A DNA stretch of 64,000 nt from Photobacterium sp. TY1-4 (lineage in GTDB: Bacteria > Pseudomonadota > Gammaproteobacteria > Enterobacterales > Vibrionaceae): NCBI RefSeq assembly GCF_025398175.1, contig NZ_CP099734.1, forward strand, positions 1,302,001 to 1,366,000, given 5' to 3'. A program made the translations under genes and the position numbers. Under the pieces are notes generated by a model. It searched no databases and was not told where the DNA came from. It saw nothing but the letters and a program-made list of their open reading frames with translations. Shown here piece after piece: positions 1-6,742 of this stretch. Numbering within the stretch: the stretch's first letter is position 1; every line of letters starts with the position of its first letter.

Positions 1-1042
1 GGGTGATGCCGACACAGCACATCGTATGCCGGCAGCATGGACAGTCCCGTGTTGCTTGCTGTGGCTCGGTGTTCACAGGCAACTGCCATGCCGGTAAGCC
101 GAGCAACATCAGCTGGATGCTCAGCCGCAGTACTCTCGCGCTGCCGTGCAGCAAGCCGTAGTCCCGCACCCGTTGTAACCCTTTCGGCAGCACATGCTGC
201 AAGATCAACCACAGGAACTGCACCACCGGCAGGGTACGTGTCGCCGGTTGCCGGGTCTGGCTGTCGGTGTAACGAAAGGTCACCTGACGGTCATCGAACC
301 GGAGAATATCTTGGTCGGGCAAAACGCCCCGGTAAAGGTAGCGCGACAGGTATTGCAGTGCCGGCAGGCCCCGTCCGACCGCGCGGCAGTCAACCACCCA
401 GGCGGCTGGCAGCGGTGCCGGGGGCAGCCCCAGCGTCGGGTGACGGGCAATGGCATCGAGCAGTCGTGCACGCCAGACTTTCGCCAGGGCGGTGTGGTGA
501 TAGAGGAAGCCCTTCCTGCCTTTGTGCCACTGCCTGCGCTGCGGGTGATAGAACCCCGACGGCATCACGGCATGGAGATGGGGGTGGATATCTCGCCGCC
601 GGTTATGGGTGTGCAGCACCAGAGTAAACCCGCTGCTCCCGCCATGCTGCCGGCGGGTAAAGTCCTTCAGTACCGAGGCCGCAACCCGGAACATCACGCC
701 ATAGAACGCTTTGGGCTGAGTGCAGGCGAGGCCGCGCAACGGCGCGGGCACCGTGAAGGTCAGCATGAAATACTCAGCCGGCAGCAGCTTTGCTTCCTGG
801 CGGGCGAGCCAGTCTGAGGTCGTGCGTTGCTGGCACTGCGGGCAAGCGCGGTGGCCGCAGCCCAACGGCAGCCGATCGTCATGGCGGCAGTGCGGGCAAT
901 ACCACTGGGCATGGCCGGCCTGCTCAGTCCGGCAGCGCCGCATCGCTGAGATTGCCCGGCGGATATCCGGGGTGAGCCTGTCGCCGTAGTGGCGGAGAAA
1001 TTCATGATAGTGGGTGGTGAGCAGGGAGACAAAGGTGTTCAT
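1..1042 (-). CDS. IS91-family HUH transposase (partial, runs off the left edge)
   Basis: I translated this reverse-strand frame by hand; it begins with ATG at 1042 and is open to the window edge (about 347 codons seen). A Cys-rich zinc-binding N-terminus is visible (Cys at about residues 37, 49, 52, 62, 67 and 70). The HUH metal-binding motif HPHLHAV lies at about 153-159 and the tyrosine motif YLSRYLYR at about 231-238. This order is that of rolling-circle IS91/IS801 transposases, which cut and join single-stranded DNA. The start codon overlaps the stop of the upstream recombinase gene by 4 bp (ATGA), implying translational coupling. The last residues lie off-window, but a second fragment of the same gene at 6953-7189 shows how it ends. 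Family assignment is firm; activity cannot be judged. Confidence 0.9.
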   Translation of the reverse strand, partial: MNTFVSLLTTHYHEFLRHYGDRLTPDIRRAISAMRRCRTEQAGHAQWYCPHCRHDDRLPLGCGHRACPQCQQRTTSDWLARQEAKLLPAEYFMLTFTVPAPLRGLACTQPKAFYGVMFRVAASVLKDFTRRQHGGSSGFTLVLHTHNRRRDIHPHLHAVMPSGFYHPQRRQWHKGRKGFLYHHTALAKVWRARLLDAIARHPTLGLPPAPLPAAWVVDCRAVGRGLPALQYLSRYLYRGVLPDQDILRFDDRQVTFRYTDSQTRQPATRTLPVVQFLWLILQHVLPKGLQRVRDYGLLHGSARVLRLSIQLMLLGLPAWQLPVNTEPQQATRDCPCCRHTMCCVGIT

Positions 1043-1920
1043 GATACCTCCCATATCACAGCCAGCTGATTGGCCAGCGCATTGACAGCCAGGGTCGCAG
1101 CGGCCGACTTGACCTCGGTGAATTGGGTATAGCGGGCGGTGGTGTTGAGGCTGGCATGGCCGAGCAGAACCTGCAGGGAGCGCAGGTCCAGCCCCGCTTC
1201 CAGCAAGTGGGTGGCATAACAATGGCGTAATGAGTGGGGGCTGATCCGCTTGTTGATCCCGCAATCCCGGCAGACTTGTTTCATCGCTTTCTGAACGCCG
1301 CCGCGATCCATCGGCTTGGCGGAGCCAACCCCCGGGAAGAGCCACTGCGGATGGCGGTGTGAGCGCCAGTGCTGGCGCATGACGGCCAGGGTTCGGTTGG
1401 GGAGCGGCACCCGCCGGTCTTTCCCGCCCTTTCCCTCCCGGACATGGACCTGCATGGTGCGGGCATCGATATCGGCCGTGGTCAGGCTCAGTCCCTCACC
1501 AAGCCGAAGGCCGAGGCTGTAGAGGGTAAAGAAGAACACCTGGTAGCGGGGCTGGCGGGTCAGGGTGATCAGCAGCCCCACCTCGTGGGGCGTCAGGAGA
1601 TCAGGCAGCCGCGAGACCTGCGGCGGTTTGACGATATTGAGCCATGCCCACTGTTTGTTGAGGGTATAGCGGTAGAAGAACTGCAGGCCGTTGCGGTCGA
1701 GCTTGACGGTGCTCCAGGAGTGGGTGTGGATAAGCTGGCGGAAGTAGGTGCGTAACTGCTCGTTTGTCAGGGCGTCAGGCGGGCAGTCGAAAAAGGCGGA
1801 AATACGACGTACCGCACGGCTGTAGGCGTCAACGGTCGCCGGGCGCTTGCCTTGTAGGATAAGATTATCAAGGTGTTGCTGGTATAGCGCATCGAAATGG
1901 CGCTGTTGTTGGGCGTTCAT
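1039..1920 (-). CDS. Tyrosine recombinase associated with an IS91-family element
   Basis: A 293-residue phage-integrase-type recombinase. It has an N-terminal SAM-like DNA-binding domain (about 1-95) and a C-terminal catalytic domain with all key residues: Arg in GLRLGEG (about 139), Lys in EGKGGKDRR (164 or 167), HSLR (229-232), His in LLGHASL (255) and Tyr in TARYTQ (264). I chose ATG 1920 because AGGAGA lies 8 bases upstream. It lacks the extra insert typical of integron integrases between the Lys and HxxR motifs, so I do not call it IntI. Its stop overlaps the start of the HUH transposase, so the two are probably one transposition module. How an HUH enzyme and a tyrosine recombinase share work in such elements is not shown by the sequence. 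Confidence 0.85.
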   Translation of the reverse strand: MNAQQQRHFDALYQQHLDNLILQGKRPATVDAYSRAVRRISAFFDCPPDALTNEQLRTYFRQLIHTHSWSTVKLDRNGLQFFYRYTLNKQWAWLNIVKPPQVSRLPDLLTPHEVGLLITLTRQPRYQVFFFTLYSLGLRLGEGLSLTTADIDARTMQVHVREGKGGKDRRVPLPNRTLAVMRQHWRSHRHPQWLFPGVGSAKPMDRGGVQKAMKQVCRDCGINKRISPHSLRHCYATHLLEAGLDLRSLQVLLGHASLNTTARYTQFTEVKSAAATLAVNALANQLAVIWEVS

Positions 1921-2004
1921 GATACTGTCTCCTGTCAGTTGCTGGAATGGCAAGATTCAGAGATCAGTATGTGAGTTGCTGTCGCTCTGCCGCGTAGCGG
2001 CTTC
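1921..2004. other. Upstream end of the IS91-family element
   Basis: Short noncoding stretch between the recombinase start and the attC R'' box. It holds the ribosome binding site for the recombinase (reverse strand) and presumably the promoter-side terminus of the element. The sequence directly to its right begins GTTC (2005-2008), the complement of GAAC, one of the tetranucleotides IS91 elements insert beside. The exact terminus cannot be fixed without an intact copy. Confidence 0.4.
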
Positions 2005-2037
2005 GTTCAACAAAGGCATAAAGGTGACTTGTTACAC
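2005..2037 (+). other. Left part of a VCR-like attC site (split by ISAs1)
   Basis: The R''-type box GTTCAAC (2005-2011) is followed by AAAGGCATAAAGGTG, which is complementary, with one bulge, to CACCTTATGCC just before the R' box at 3308-3314. The piece ends exactly at the first copy of the ISAs1 target duplication. Removing the insertion gives a continuous attC of about 105 bp, similar to Vibrio VCR repeats. Confidence 0.8.
2028..2037 (+). repeat. 10-bp target-site duplication, left copy
   Basis: CTTGTTACAC at 2028-2037 is repeated exactly at 3233-3242, flanking the terminal inverted repeats of the ISAs1-family element. A duplication of this size is normal for the family and shows direct insertion into the attC. 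Confidence 0.9.
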
Positions 2038-3232
2038 CAGGGCGAGAGCATACTTTGCTTACTTTATAACCCGAAGAAAACTCTTGTCCGATAATCATCG
2101 CTCCAAGCAGCCTTTTTTAGTTTTACTTTCTGGCTTGGGGCGCCACAGTCACACTGTTTTAGCATGTTCATCACAAAACGCCTGAACAGCGCTATATTTT
2201 CAACCGCACCATCTAGGGTTATTCGCGAGCTATCTTCTTTGAAAACAACATCTAACACGTAATGCTGACTATTCTCTATACGCCAATGCTGACGAATATA
2301 ATGTCCCAGAAGTTTATGCTTTGGAGACAATGAACTCACATAATAAGACGTTTCGACGCTACCTTTACCCTTGATAATACGATGACGCTCCACGGCGATG
2401 ATACTTCGAACCGTCGGCCACTTTTCTTTCAAATCGTCGGGAAAATTGGCCTTCAGTTGAAAAACATATCGTTCTTCTTTACGACCATGTTGTTCTTGAA
2501 CAACTTCAGTAACGACTTGTTCTTTTTGTGCGTCGAATACTGCCTGAAAATGTGAGACAACAGCTTCACGAAGCTTTGGCTGGTTGTTTTTAACCTGGAC
2601 AACAATGTGTGCTTTTTTATTTGATATTTTTTCGAGAGTTTCACGCTGACAATGCAAAGCATCGAGCGTGATAATACTCCCTTTAACATTAATTATATCA
2701 ATCAATTGCCTCACAACACTGATTTCACCATTTTTGCTTTCAGTTGGCTTCTGGCTAAGAACTAAACCTCGTTCGGTATCGTAGGCGGTGACGAGTTGTA
2801 AGGCATCTTTCTTATCGCCACGATAAGCACCACGGAGTACCTTGCCATCAAAAGCGATGACCGGCTTGTTTTGAGTCGCTCGCTGGTCATTAATCCAAAG
2901 TGCGAGTGCTTCAAGTAATGATTCTGCTACCACCGAACGTAATATTCGAGCAATGGTATGTCGGCGCGGGATGCCGTGTGTAAACGGGCGGTACTTTCGC
3001 AGCCAGTGAAGCTTCTCATCGCCATAAGTTTCAATATCTTGCCAGCCTTCACAACCTGATGTGATAGCACTGATAACAAGGAAGATGACATCAACAAGAT
3101 CATGCTTTTGATTAATGTCAGAGCGGTTTTCTGTAACCACAGAAAGATATTCAATAAGGTTCAATTTCGTAGGCTAGTTAAGAATTTACGTCTATTAGAT
3201 CATATATTTTTACAAAGTACGATCCCGCCCTG
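2038..3232 (-). mobile_element. Complete ISAs1-family insertion sequence (1195 bp)
   Basis: The left end CAGGGCGAGAGCATACTTTG (2038-2057) and the right end CAAAGTACGATCCCGCCCTG (3213-3232) are imperfect inverted repeats of the CAGGGCG type seen in ISAs1 elements. The element is bounded by identical 10-bp duplications (2028-2037 and 3233-3242) and carries one full-length transposase gene on the reverse strand. It interrupts a VCR-like attC in the loop region. Ends, gene and duplication are all intact, so insertion looks recent and the element may be active. Confidence 0.92.
2064..3164 (-). CDS. ISAs1-family DDE transposase
   Basis: 366 residues, full length for the family. The N-terminal domain (EYLSVVTENRSDINQKHDLV, about 5-24) is the ISAs1/H-repeat associated domain. 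The DDE catalytic core follows, with AFDGKVLRGAYR (first Asp), ITLDALHCQRET (second Asp) and the C-terminal QHWRIENSQHYVLDVVFKED block carrying the Glu. The frame opens with TTG at 3164 and an in-frame TAG lies just upstream, so TTG is the likely start. No frameshift is seen. It acts on the inverted repeats of its own element. Confidence 0.92.
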   Translation of the reverse strand: MNLIEYLSVVTENRSDINQKHDLVDVIFLVISAITSGCEGWQDIETYGDEKLHWLRKYRPFTHGIPRRHTIARILRSVVAESLLEALALWINDQRATQNKPVIAFDGKVLRGAYRGDKKDALQLVTAYDTERGLVLSQKPTESKNGEISVVRQLIDIINVKGSIITLDALHCQRETLEKISNKKAHIVVQVKNNQPKLREAVVSHFQAVFDAQKEQVVTEVVQEQHGRKEERYVFQLKANFPDDLKEKWPTVRSIIAVERHRIIKGKGSVETSYYVSSLSPKHKLLGHYIRQHWRIENSQHYVLDVVFKEDSSRITLDGAVENIALFRRFVMNMLKQCDCGAPSQKVKLKKAAWSDDYRTRVFFGL

Positions 3233-3242
3233 CTTGTTACAC

Positions 3243-3314
3243 TCGGCAGTTTTGGTTTGGAGTTTAGTGGGCTTGGCGAGTTGGGCGTGGCGCACCTTAT
3301 GCCAGGCGTTATGT
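3243..3314 (+). other. Right part of the split VCR-like attC, with R' box
   Basis: Continues the attC interrupted at 2037. The TTGGTTTGGAGTTTAGTG stretch resembles the central part of Vibrio VCR repeats. CACCTTATGCC pairs with the L'' arm at about 2013-2026, and GTTATGT (3308-3314) is the R' core site where cassette 1 joins. Confidence 0.8.
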
Positions 3315-3327
3315 GCTAAAGGAAACT

Positions 3328-3705
3328 ATGAAACTATATCGTTCTGATGGTGAAATTGAAATTTCTGGCTCTGTTGAAGAATTACAGAAGGTTTATAAAA
3401 AGATAGATAGTATCCAAGGCAAGGTTCAAATAGTTTTTGAGTTTGATACTAATGGAAGTTCTGGGCACTATGATTTTCTTGAATCAAATTTAATAGTAAT
3501 AGTTACTAATGGACCCGCAATTGCGAGATATATTGATGATAAAGGTGTTGTCATCGAAGGCAATGTTGCAAGCCTTAAGGTTCTGGCTTCATTCTTTGAT
3601 TTTGACCTTGATACAGAAGCGGGTTGTCACTATCACTGGGATGAAGCTTGTGATAGTCAGTATGTTGCCCCAGGTACATTGCCAATTGTGATTTCAATAG
3701 CGTGA
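3328..3705 (+). CDS. Cassette 1: small AT-rich protein, possibly Imm32-like
   Basis: A 125-residue cytoplasmic protein, first gene of the array, starting 14 bases after the R' box. ATG 3328 is preceded by AAAGGA; a GTG at 3313 is in frame but lies inside the attC. It is much more AT-rich than the chromosomal genes, as expected of a cassette. The layout (strand-rich N-terminus; GNVASLKVLASFF helix at about 76-88; HYHWDEA at about 97-103; APGTLPIVISI at the end) resembles Imm32-type immunity proteins, but I recognise this only by pattern. No toxin gene adjoins it. It could also be a free-standing unknown protein. Confidence 0.7.
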   Translation: MKLYRSDGEIEISGSVEELQKVYKKIDSIQGKVQIVFEFDTNGSSGHYDFLESNLIVIVTNGPAIARYIDDKGVVIEGNVASLKVLASFFDFDLDTEAGCHYHWDEACDSQYVAPGTLPIVISIA

Positions 3706-3729
3706 GCACTTCTAATTTATGAGTGTCTC

Positions 3730-3777
3730 ACATAACAAATAAGGATACGTGTCGCGCAGCCGACACTTCTATCCGGG
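3730..3777 (+). other. attC site of cassette 1 (interrupted before its R' box)
   Basis: R'' box ACATAAC (3730-3736), then a stem GGATA..GTGTCG / CGACAC..TATCC around the loop CGCAGC. The matching R' box of the GTTATGT type is displaced to the far side of a 555-bp IS1111-type remnant (C-GTTAGAA at 4333-4340). Joining TATCCGGG to CGTTA restores a short attC of under 60 bp. Confidence 0.8.
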
Positions 3778-3920
3778 TGTTGGACAAGCCCGGACGGCCT
3801 TATTAAGTTAATTGCTCGATTGGGGGTTGGTGGGCATTGCGCCCGCGGCTTTCTTCAGGGCGAGCGCAGCCTGGAAGTGATCACGCTGTGTTTCACTTCA
3901 ATGGATTACCGCCTGAGTTC
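3778..3920 (-). ncRNA. Candidate guide (seek/bridge) RNA region at the IS1111 3' end
   Basis: IS1111-group elements are known to encode a guide RNA in the noncoding end downstream of the transposase. Here the conserved noncoding end is 3778-3920 (copies at 4831-4973 and 6743-6885). It can form several hairpins, for example GGGC/GCCC around 3830-3845. The transcript on the reverse strand would contain TCCGGGC near the element end, identical to the target across the insertion point (TCCGGG|C). That match is suggestive only; no transcript is demonstrated and the element is a deletion derivative. Confidence 0.4.
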
Positions 3921-4259
3921 GGTCGTGCGTTGCTGGCACTGCGGACAACAGCCACGCAAATCGCGACGGCGTCATTGAGATCGTTTTTGGCCCCCGTTCT
4001 GAAAGGCGCCACATATTTTGATGCCATGATCTTTGGCGTATGACCGAGTTTAGCACTGGTGCTGACAAAGCTTTCGGGCCCAGTAATGAGAGGCACCGCA
4101 GGCTTCCATCCCGATAATTGCTGGCGGGATATTGACAAACGTCGAGAGAACTTTCGAACGTGATATTGTTTTGTGGATCAACAGCTTGCCTTGGTGATCC
4201 TCTCCGTGGATACTGAAGCTATGTTTGGCTAAATCAATGCCATAGACAGATTGTGACAT
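3921..4259 (-). pseudogene. Truncated, frameshifted IS110-family transposase
   Basis: Starts at ATG 4259 behind a strong GGAGG. VYGIDLAKHSFSIHGEDHQ is the N-terminus of the RuvC-like DEDD domain, and GMEACGASHYWARKL carries the Glu. The frame then shifts near 4080 and continues as GHTPKIMASKYVAPF and KNDLNDAVAI with the two Asp of the tetrad. Soon after, homology stops at a junction; the C-terminal domain with its serine nucleophile is missing, so it is inactive. The last coding bases (3921-3944) are a 24-bp stretch also present in the IS91 transposase at 818-841. Confidence 0.85.
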
Positions 4260-4362
4260 GGTGGCCTCCGGCGATTTCGTAATCAGACTTACCAAGTGTG
4301 GTAAAGCATGATGAGGGGGAGTCCATGTCATTCGTTAGAACTCTCTGAAGTACGGATGAAAA

Positions 4363-4788
4363 ATGAATATTGAAGTAACAGATAATCCAAATAAAAATGA
4401 CCTTGAAGTAATAAGCAAAGGTATTCAGTCGTTTAATCAACAACATATGCCAGATGAAGTTGTGTTCGAGCCTGATACAAAATTTGCGGCATTTGCGAAA
4501 GATGAAAATGGCAAAGTTCTAGGTGGTATCAGAGCAACAGGTTTCTGGAATTATTGCATCCTTGAGCTGCTTTGGCTCTCAGTGGAAACTCGAGGTAAAG
4601 GTGTAGGGAATAAGCTCATGGACGCCGCAGAAAATTTTGCCAAAGTAAAAGGCTTTCAATACATACGCACGGAAACTCTCAGCTTTCAGGCTAAACCCTT
4701 TTATGAAAAACGTGGGTACAAAGTTTTTGGTGAGTTGCCCGATTATCCAAAAGGTCATACGACATACTGCCTTGTAAAGGAGTTATAA
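4363..4788 (+). CDS. Cassette 2: GNAT-family N-acetyltransferase
   Basis: 141 residues, the usual size for a single GNAT domain. The acetyl-CoA binding motif A is visible as LWLSVETRGKGVGNKLMDAA at about residues 64-83 (Q/RxxGxG/A type), followed by the C-terminal FYEKRGYKVFGELPDYP segment typical of the fold. It transfers an acetyl group from acetyl-CoA to an unknown amine; small GNATs are common in integron cassettes. The start lies about 30 bases after the R' remnant GTTAGAA at 4334, and the stop overlaps the next attC R'' box. No coupled HTH antitoxin is present, so a GNAT-toxin role is unlikely. Confidence 0.85.
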   Translation: MNIEVTDNPNKNDLEVISKGIQSFNQQHMPDEVVFEPDTKFAAFAKDENGKVLGGIRATGFWNYCILELLWLSVETRGKGVGNKLMDAAENFAKVKGFQYIRTETLSFQAKPFYEKRGYKVFGELPDYPKGHTTYCLVKEL

Positions 4789-4830
4789 CAAATAAGGATA
4801 CGTGTCGCGCAGCCTACACTTCTATCCGGG
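4783..4830 (+). other. attC site of cassette 2 (interrupted before its R' box)
   Basis: Same short attC as at 3730: TTATAAC box, AAATAAGGATACGTGTCG arm, loop, TATCCGGG. The pairing is slightly weakened by a base change (CCTACAC for CCGACAC). Its R' box, GTTATGT at 5373-5379, is separated by the second IS1111 remnant. Confidence 0.78.
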
Positions 4831-5371
4831 TGTTGGACAAGCCCGGACGGCCTTATTAAGCAAATTGCTCGATTGGGGTTCGGTGGGCGTTGCGCCCGCG
4901 GATTTCTTCAGAACGAGCGCAGCCTGGAAGTGAGCACGCTGTGTTTCACTTCAATGGGTTACCGCCTGAGTTCGGTCATGCGTTGCTGGCACTGCGGACA
5001 ACAACCACACAAATCGCGACGGCATCATTGAGATCGTTTTTGGCACCCGTTCTGAAAGGCGCCACATATTTTGATGCCATGATCTTTGGCGTATGACCGA
5101 GTTTAGCCAGCTTTCGGGCCCAGTAATGAGAGGCTCCGTAGGCTTCCATCCCGATAATTTCTGGTGGGATATTGGCAAACGTCGAGAGAACTTTCGATCG
5201 TGATATTGTTTGTGGATCAACAGCTTGCCTTGGTGATCCTCACCATGGATACTGAAGCTATGTTTGGCTAAATCAATGCCATAAACAGATGGTGACATGG
5301 TGGCCTCCGGTGATTTCGTAATCAGACATACCAAGTGTGGCAAAGTCTGATGAGGGGGAGTCCATGTCATT
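4831..5371 (-). mobile_element. IS1111-type remnant 2, inserted in attC
   Basis: 541 bp, collinear with remnant 1 from TGTTGGACAAG at the left to GGGGGAGTCCA (5354-5364) plus TGTCATT at the right, with the same attC insertion point and orientation. It carries the same internal deletion junction as remnant 1 but differs by base changes, a further deletion of about 14 bp near 5105 and a 1-bp deletion near 5210. The shared junction with different decay argues for either mobilisation of a deleted element or an older segmental duplication. Confidence 0.85.
4974..5298 (-). pseudogene. Truncated, frameshifted IS110-family transposase (copy 2)
   Basis: Begins at ATG 5298 after GGAGG with VYGIDLAKHSFSIHGEDHQ, then shifts frame after LLIHK because one T is missing relative to copy 1. 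DEDD-domain homology continues in other frames to the same junction near 4998, where it passes into a near-copy of the 24-bp stretch shared with IS91 (4974-4997, one mismatch). It cannot make an active transposase. Confidence 0.82.
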
Positions 5372-5421
5372 CGTTATGTAACAAGGTCAGCCCTCACAAT
5401 TTCTCACGAGGGCACGTCTAC

Positions 5422-6633
5422 CTATGGTATTGTTTTTGATAAATAATCAATCCAAGCGGGTGTGTTGGCTCCTGCTGAAGCAAGAGTAATAAACGTAAAC
5501 TCTTTGATTTTTTCAAGAATATTAGGGTTTGCCTTGGCTATTTCCGTCGATACAGCATGTATCTCTTGTTGATTATGCTGTTCTGCTGATTCTATCAATT
5601 GTTTCACTAATAATGTTAGATTGTCATCTTGTGTATTAAGCTTCCCTAGCAGTTCTTTTGAAAAATCAGCATTCTGTAAACTTAACGCTCTGTTATCTAG
5701 AAGCGCACTCTCAAGTTTGTTCTTAAAAAAAGTTAAATCTAAATCTTGTTTAGTCACAATACCTTCAAGCATTCGTTGCTTTTCGTGAGCCCACTTTAAT
5801 TCACTTTCATAGTTAATCAGTTGACGCTTTAAATCCATAATCTCTAACGGATCTTGAGTGTATTGTTCAGGTGATATTAGCCCCGAGACTACGAGACCAT
5901 ACCGGTTTAAATAGTCCTCGACAATCTCACGGTGTCCTTCTGGATGCTCGATAGTCATTGTTACTTTTAGCCCGCTTTGCTCAATTGAGAAAGCTACATC
6001 ACCTTCAGGATACTTATTTCTGAGTATTGCACCAAAGTTTTGTAGGATTGCTAAACCTGCTGAATGGTGCTCTGGTTCAAAGTTAATTGATTTAGTAATA
6101 CTGTCAGGTTTAGTTGCAGTTCCTCTTGAGCGTTCAGCTTCTCTCAACCGGTTCCATGCGTCGGCATTTGCACGGTTTCTTTCAATTAATTTTTCGTATA
6201 TTGGTATTGCTTTGTCATACAAACCTTTCCCTTCATATAAATCGCCTAGTCGAAACCAATATGCATTAGTCCCGAAAATTTTGGAATCTCGCGACAAAAT
6301 CTCTTCCGCTAAATGATGCTGTTTGTGTCTTATAAGAAAACTAAGGTAACTGTCTACTAGCTTATTTGTTTCCTTAATACTGCGAAGTCGTTGAAAAAGA
6401 ATAGTCCCTTCTTCGATACTACAATGATTTGCTGCAAACCTAGCATAGCGCTCTGCTAATCGCACTTTGCTCGTAATTATCGATGAAGCAAGAGCTTCTT
6501 CAAAGATTGAGAAAGCTTCAGATATGTTTCCTTTTTCTTCAAGATCTTCAGCATAGTTAATCCACGCGGTTGCAGCTTTAGGGTTTAATTGCCAAAGTTG
6601 CTTTGGAGATAATGTCGTGACCTCTGCTTCCAT
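5422..6633 (-). CDS. Cassette 3: large TPR and coiled-coil protein, inverted in the array
   Basis: 403 residues, AT-rich, no signal peptide or membrane segment. Residues 1-170 read as helical tetratricopeptide-like repeats (AATAWINYAEDLEEKGNISE, then ANAYWF..LYEKGLYDKAIPIYEKLI). The middle (about 200-265) is a small alpha/beta region with VTMTIEHPEG. Residues 270-360 are heptad-like and probably coiled coil (LKRQLINYESELKWAHEKQ). I recognise no catalytic motif and assign no function. The gene runs against the direction usual for cassettes, so it must have its own promoter, probably in 6634-6690. At over 1.3 kb this cassette is unusually long. It lies between R' GTTATGT (5373) and R'' ACATAAC (6695). 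Confidence 0.75.
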   Translation of the reverse strand: MEAEVTTLSPKQLWQLNPKAATAWINYAEDLEEKGNISEAFSIFEEALASSIITSKVRLAERYARFAANHCSIEEGTILFQRLRSIKETNKLVDSYLSFLIRHKQHHLAEEILSRDSKIFGTNAYWFRLGDLYEGKGLYDKAIPIYEKLIERNRANADAWNRLREAERSRGTATKPDSITKSINFEPEHHSAGLAILQNFGAILRNKYPEGDVAFSIEQSGLKVTMTIEHPEGHREIVEDYLNRYGLVVSGLISPEQYTQDPLEIMDLKRQLINYESELKWAHEKQRMLEGIVTKQDLDLTFFKNKLESALLDNRALSLQNADFSKELLGKLNTQDDNLTLLVKQLIESAEQHNQQEIHAVSTEIAKANPNILEKIKEFTFITLASAGANTPAWIDYLSKTIP

Positions 6634-6694
6634 ATTCGATTTGCTCCGCCTAATAAATGCTGGTAACTATAATATGCTACAATGCGCAAATGTT

Positions 6695-6742
6695 ACATAA
6701 CAAATAAGGATACGTGTCGCGCAGCCGACACTTCTATCCGGG
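6695..6742 (+). other. attC site of cassette 3 (interrupted before its R' box)
   Basis: R'' ACATAAC (6695-6701), the conserved GGATA..GTGTCG/CGACAC..TATCC stem, then the insertion point after TATCCGGG. ACATAAC pairs perfectly with GTTATGT at 5373-5379, as expected for the two ends of one excisable cassette. Confidence 0.8.

Larger units (their letters stand above)
3778..4332 (-). mobile_element. IS1111-type (IS110 family) remnant 1, inserted in attC
   Basis: The reverse-strand transposase start lies at the right side. A subterminal repeat GGGGGAGTCCA (4315-4325) is followed by 7 bases (TGTCATT) to the attC junction. At the other side 3 bases (TGT) precede TGGACAAGCCC. Subterminal repeats with 7 and 3 outer bases are the hallmark of the IS1111 group, some of which target attC sites. 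At 555 bp it is far shorter than a complete element (about 1.2-1.5 kb): the 5' part of the transposase is fused to the noncoding 3' end. Same position and orientation as remnants 2, 3 and 4. Confidence 0.85.

Noticed and set aside
37..817. Forward-strand open frames across the left edge
   Set aside because: They are shadows of the reverse-strand IS91 transposase, which has complete family motifs.
1039..1920. Tyrosine recombinase beside attC sites as the integron integrase IntI
   Set aside because: It lacks the extra segment between the Lys and HxxR motifs that marks IntI, is only 293 residues, and is coupled to the IS91 transposase.
3739..3806. AATAAGG..CCTTATT inverted repeat as the outer stem of a long attC
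   Set aside because: The second arm lies inside the IS1111 end. A shorter attC ending at TATCCGGG and resuming at CGTTA gives better pairing and fits the 3/7-base rule of IS1111 ends.
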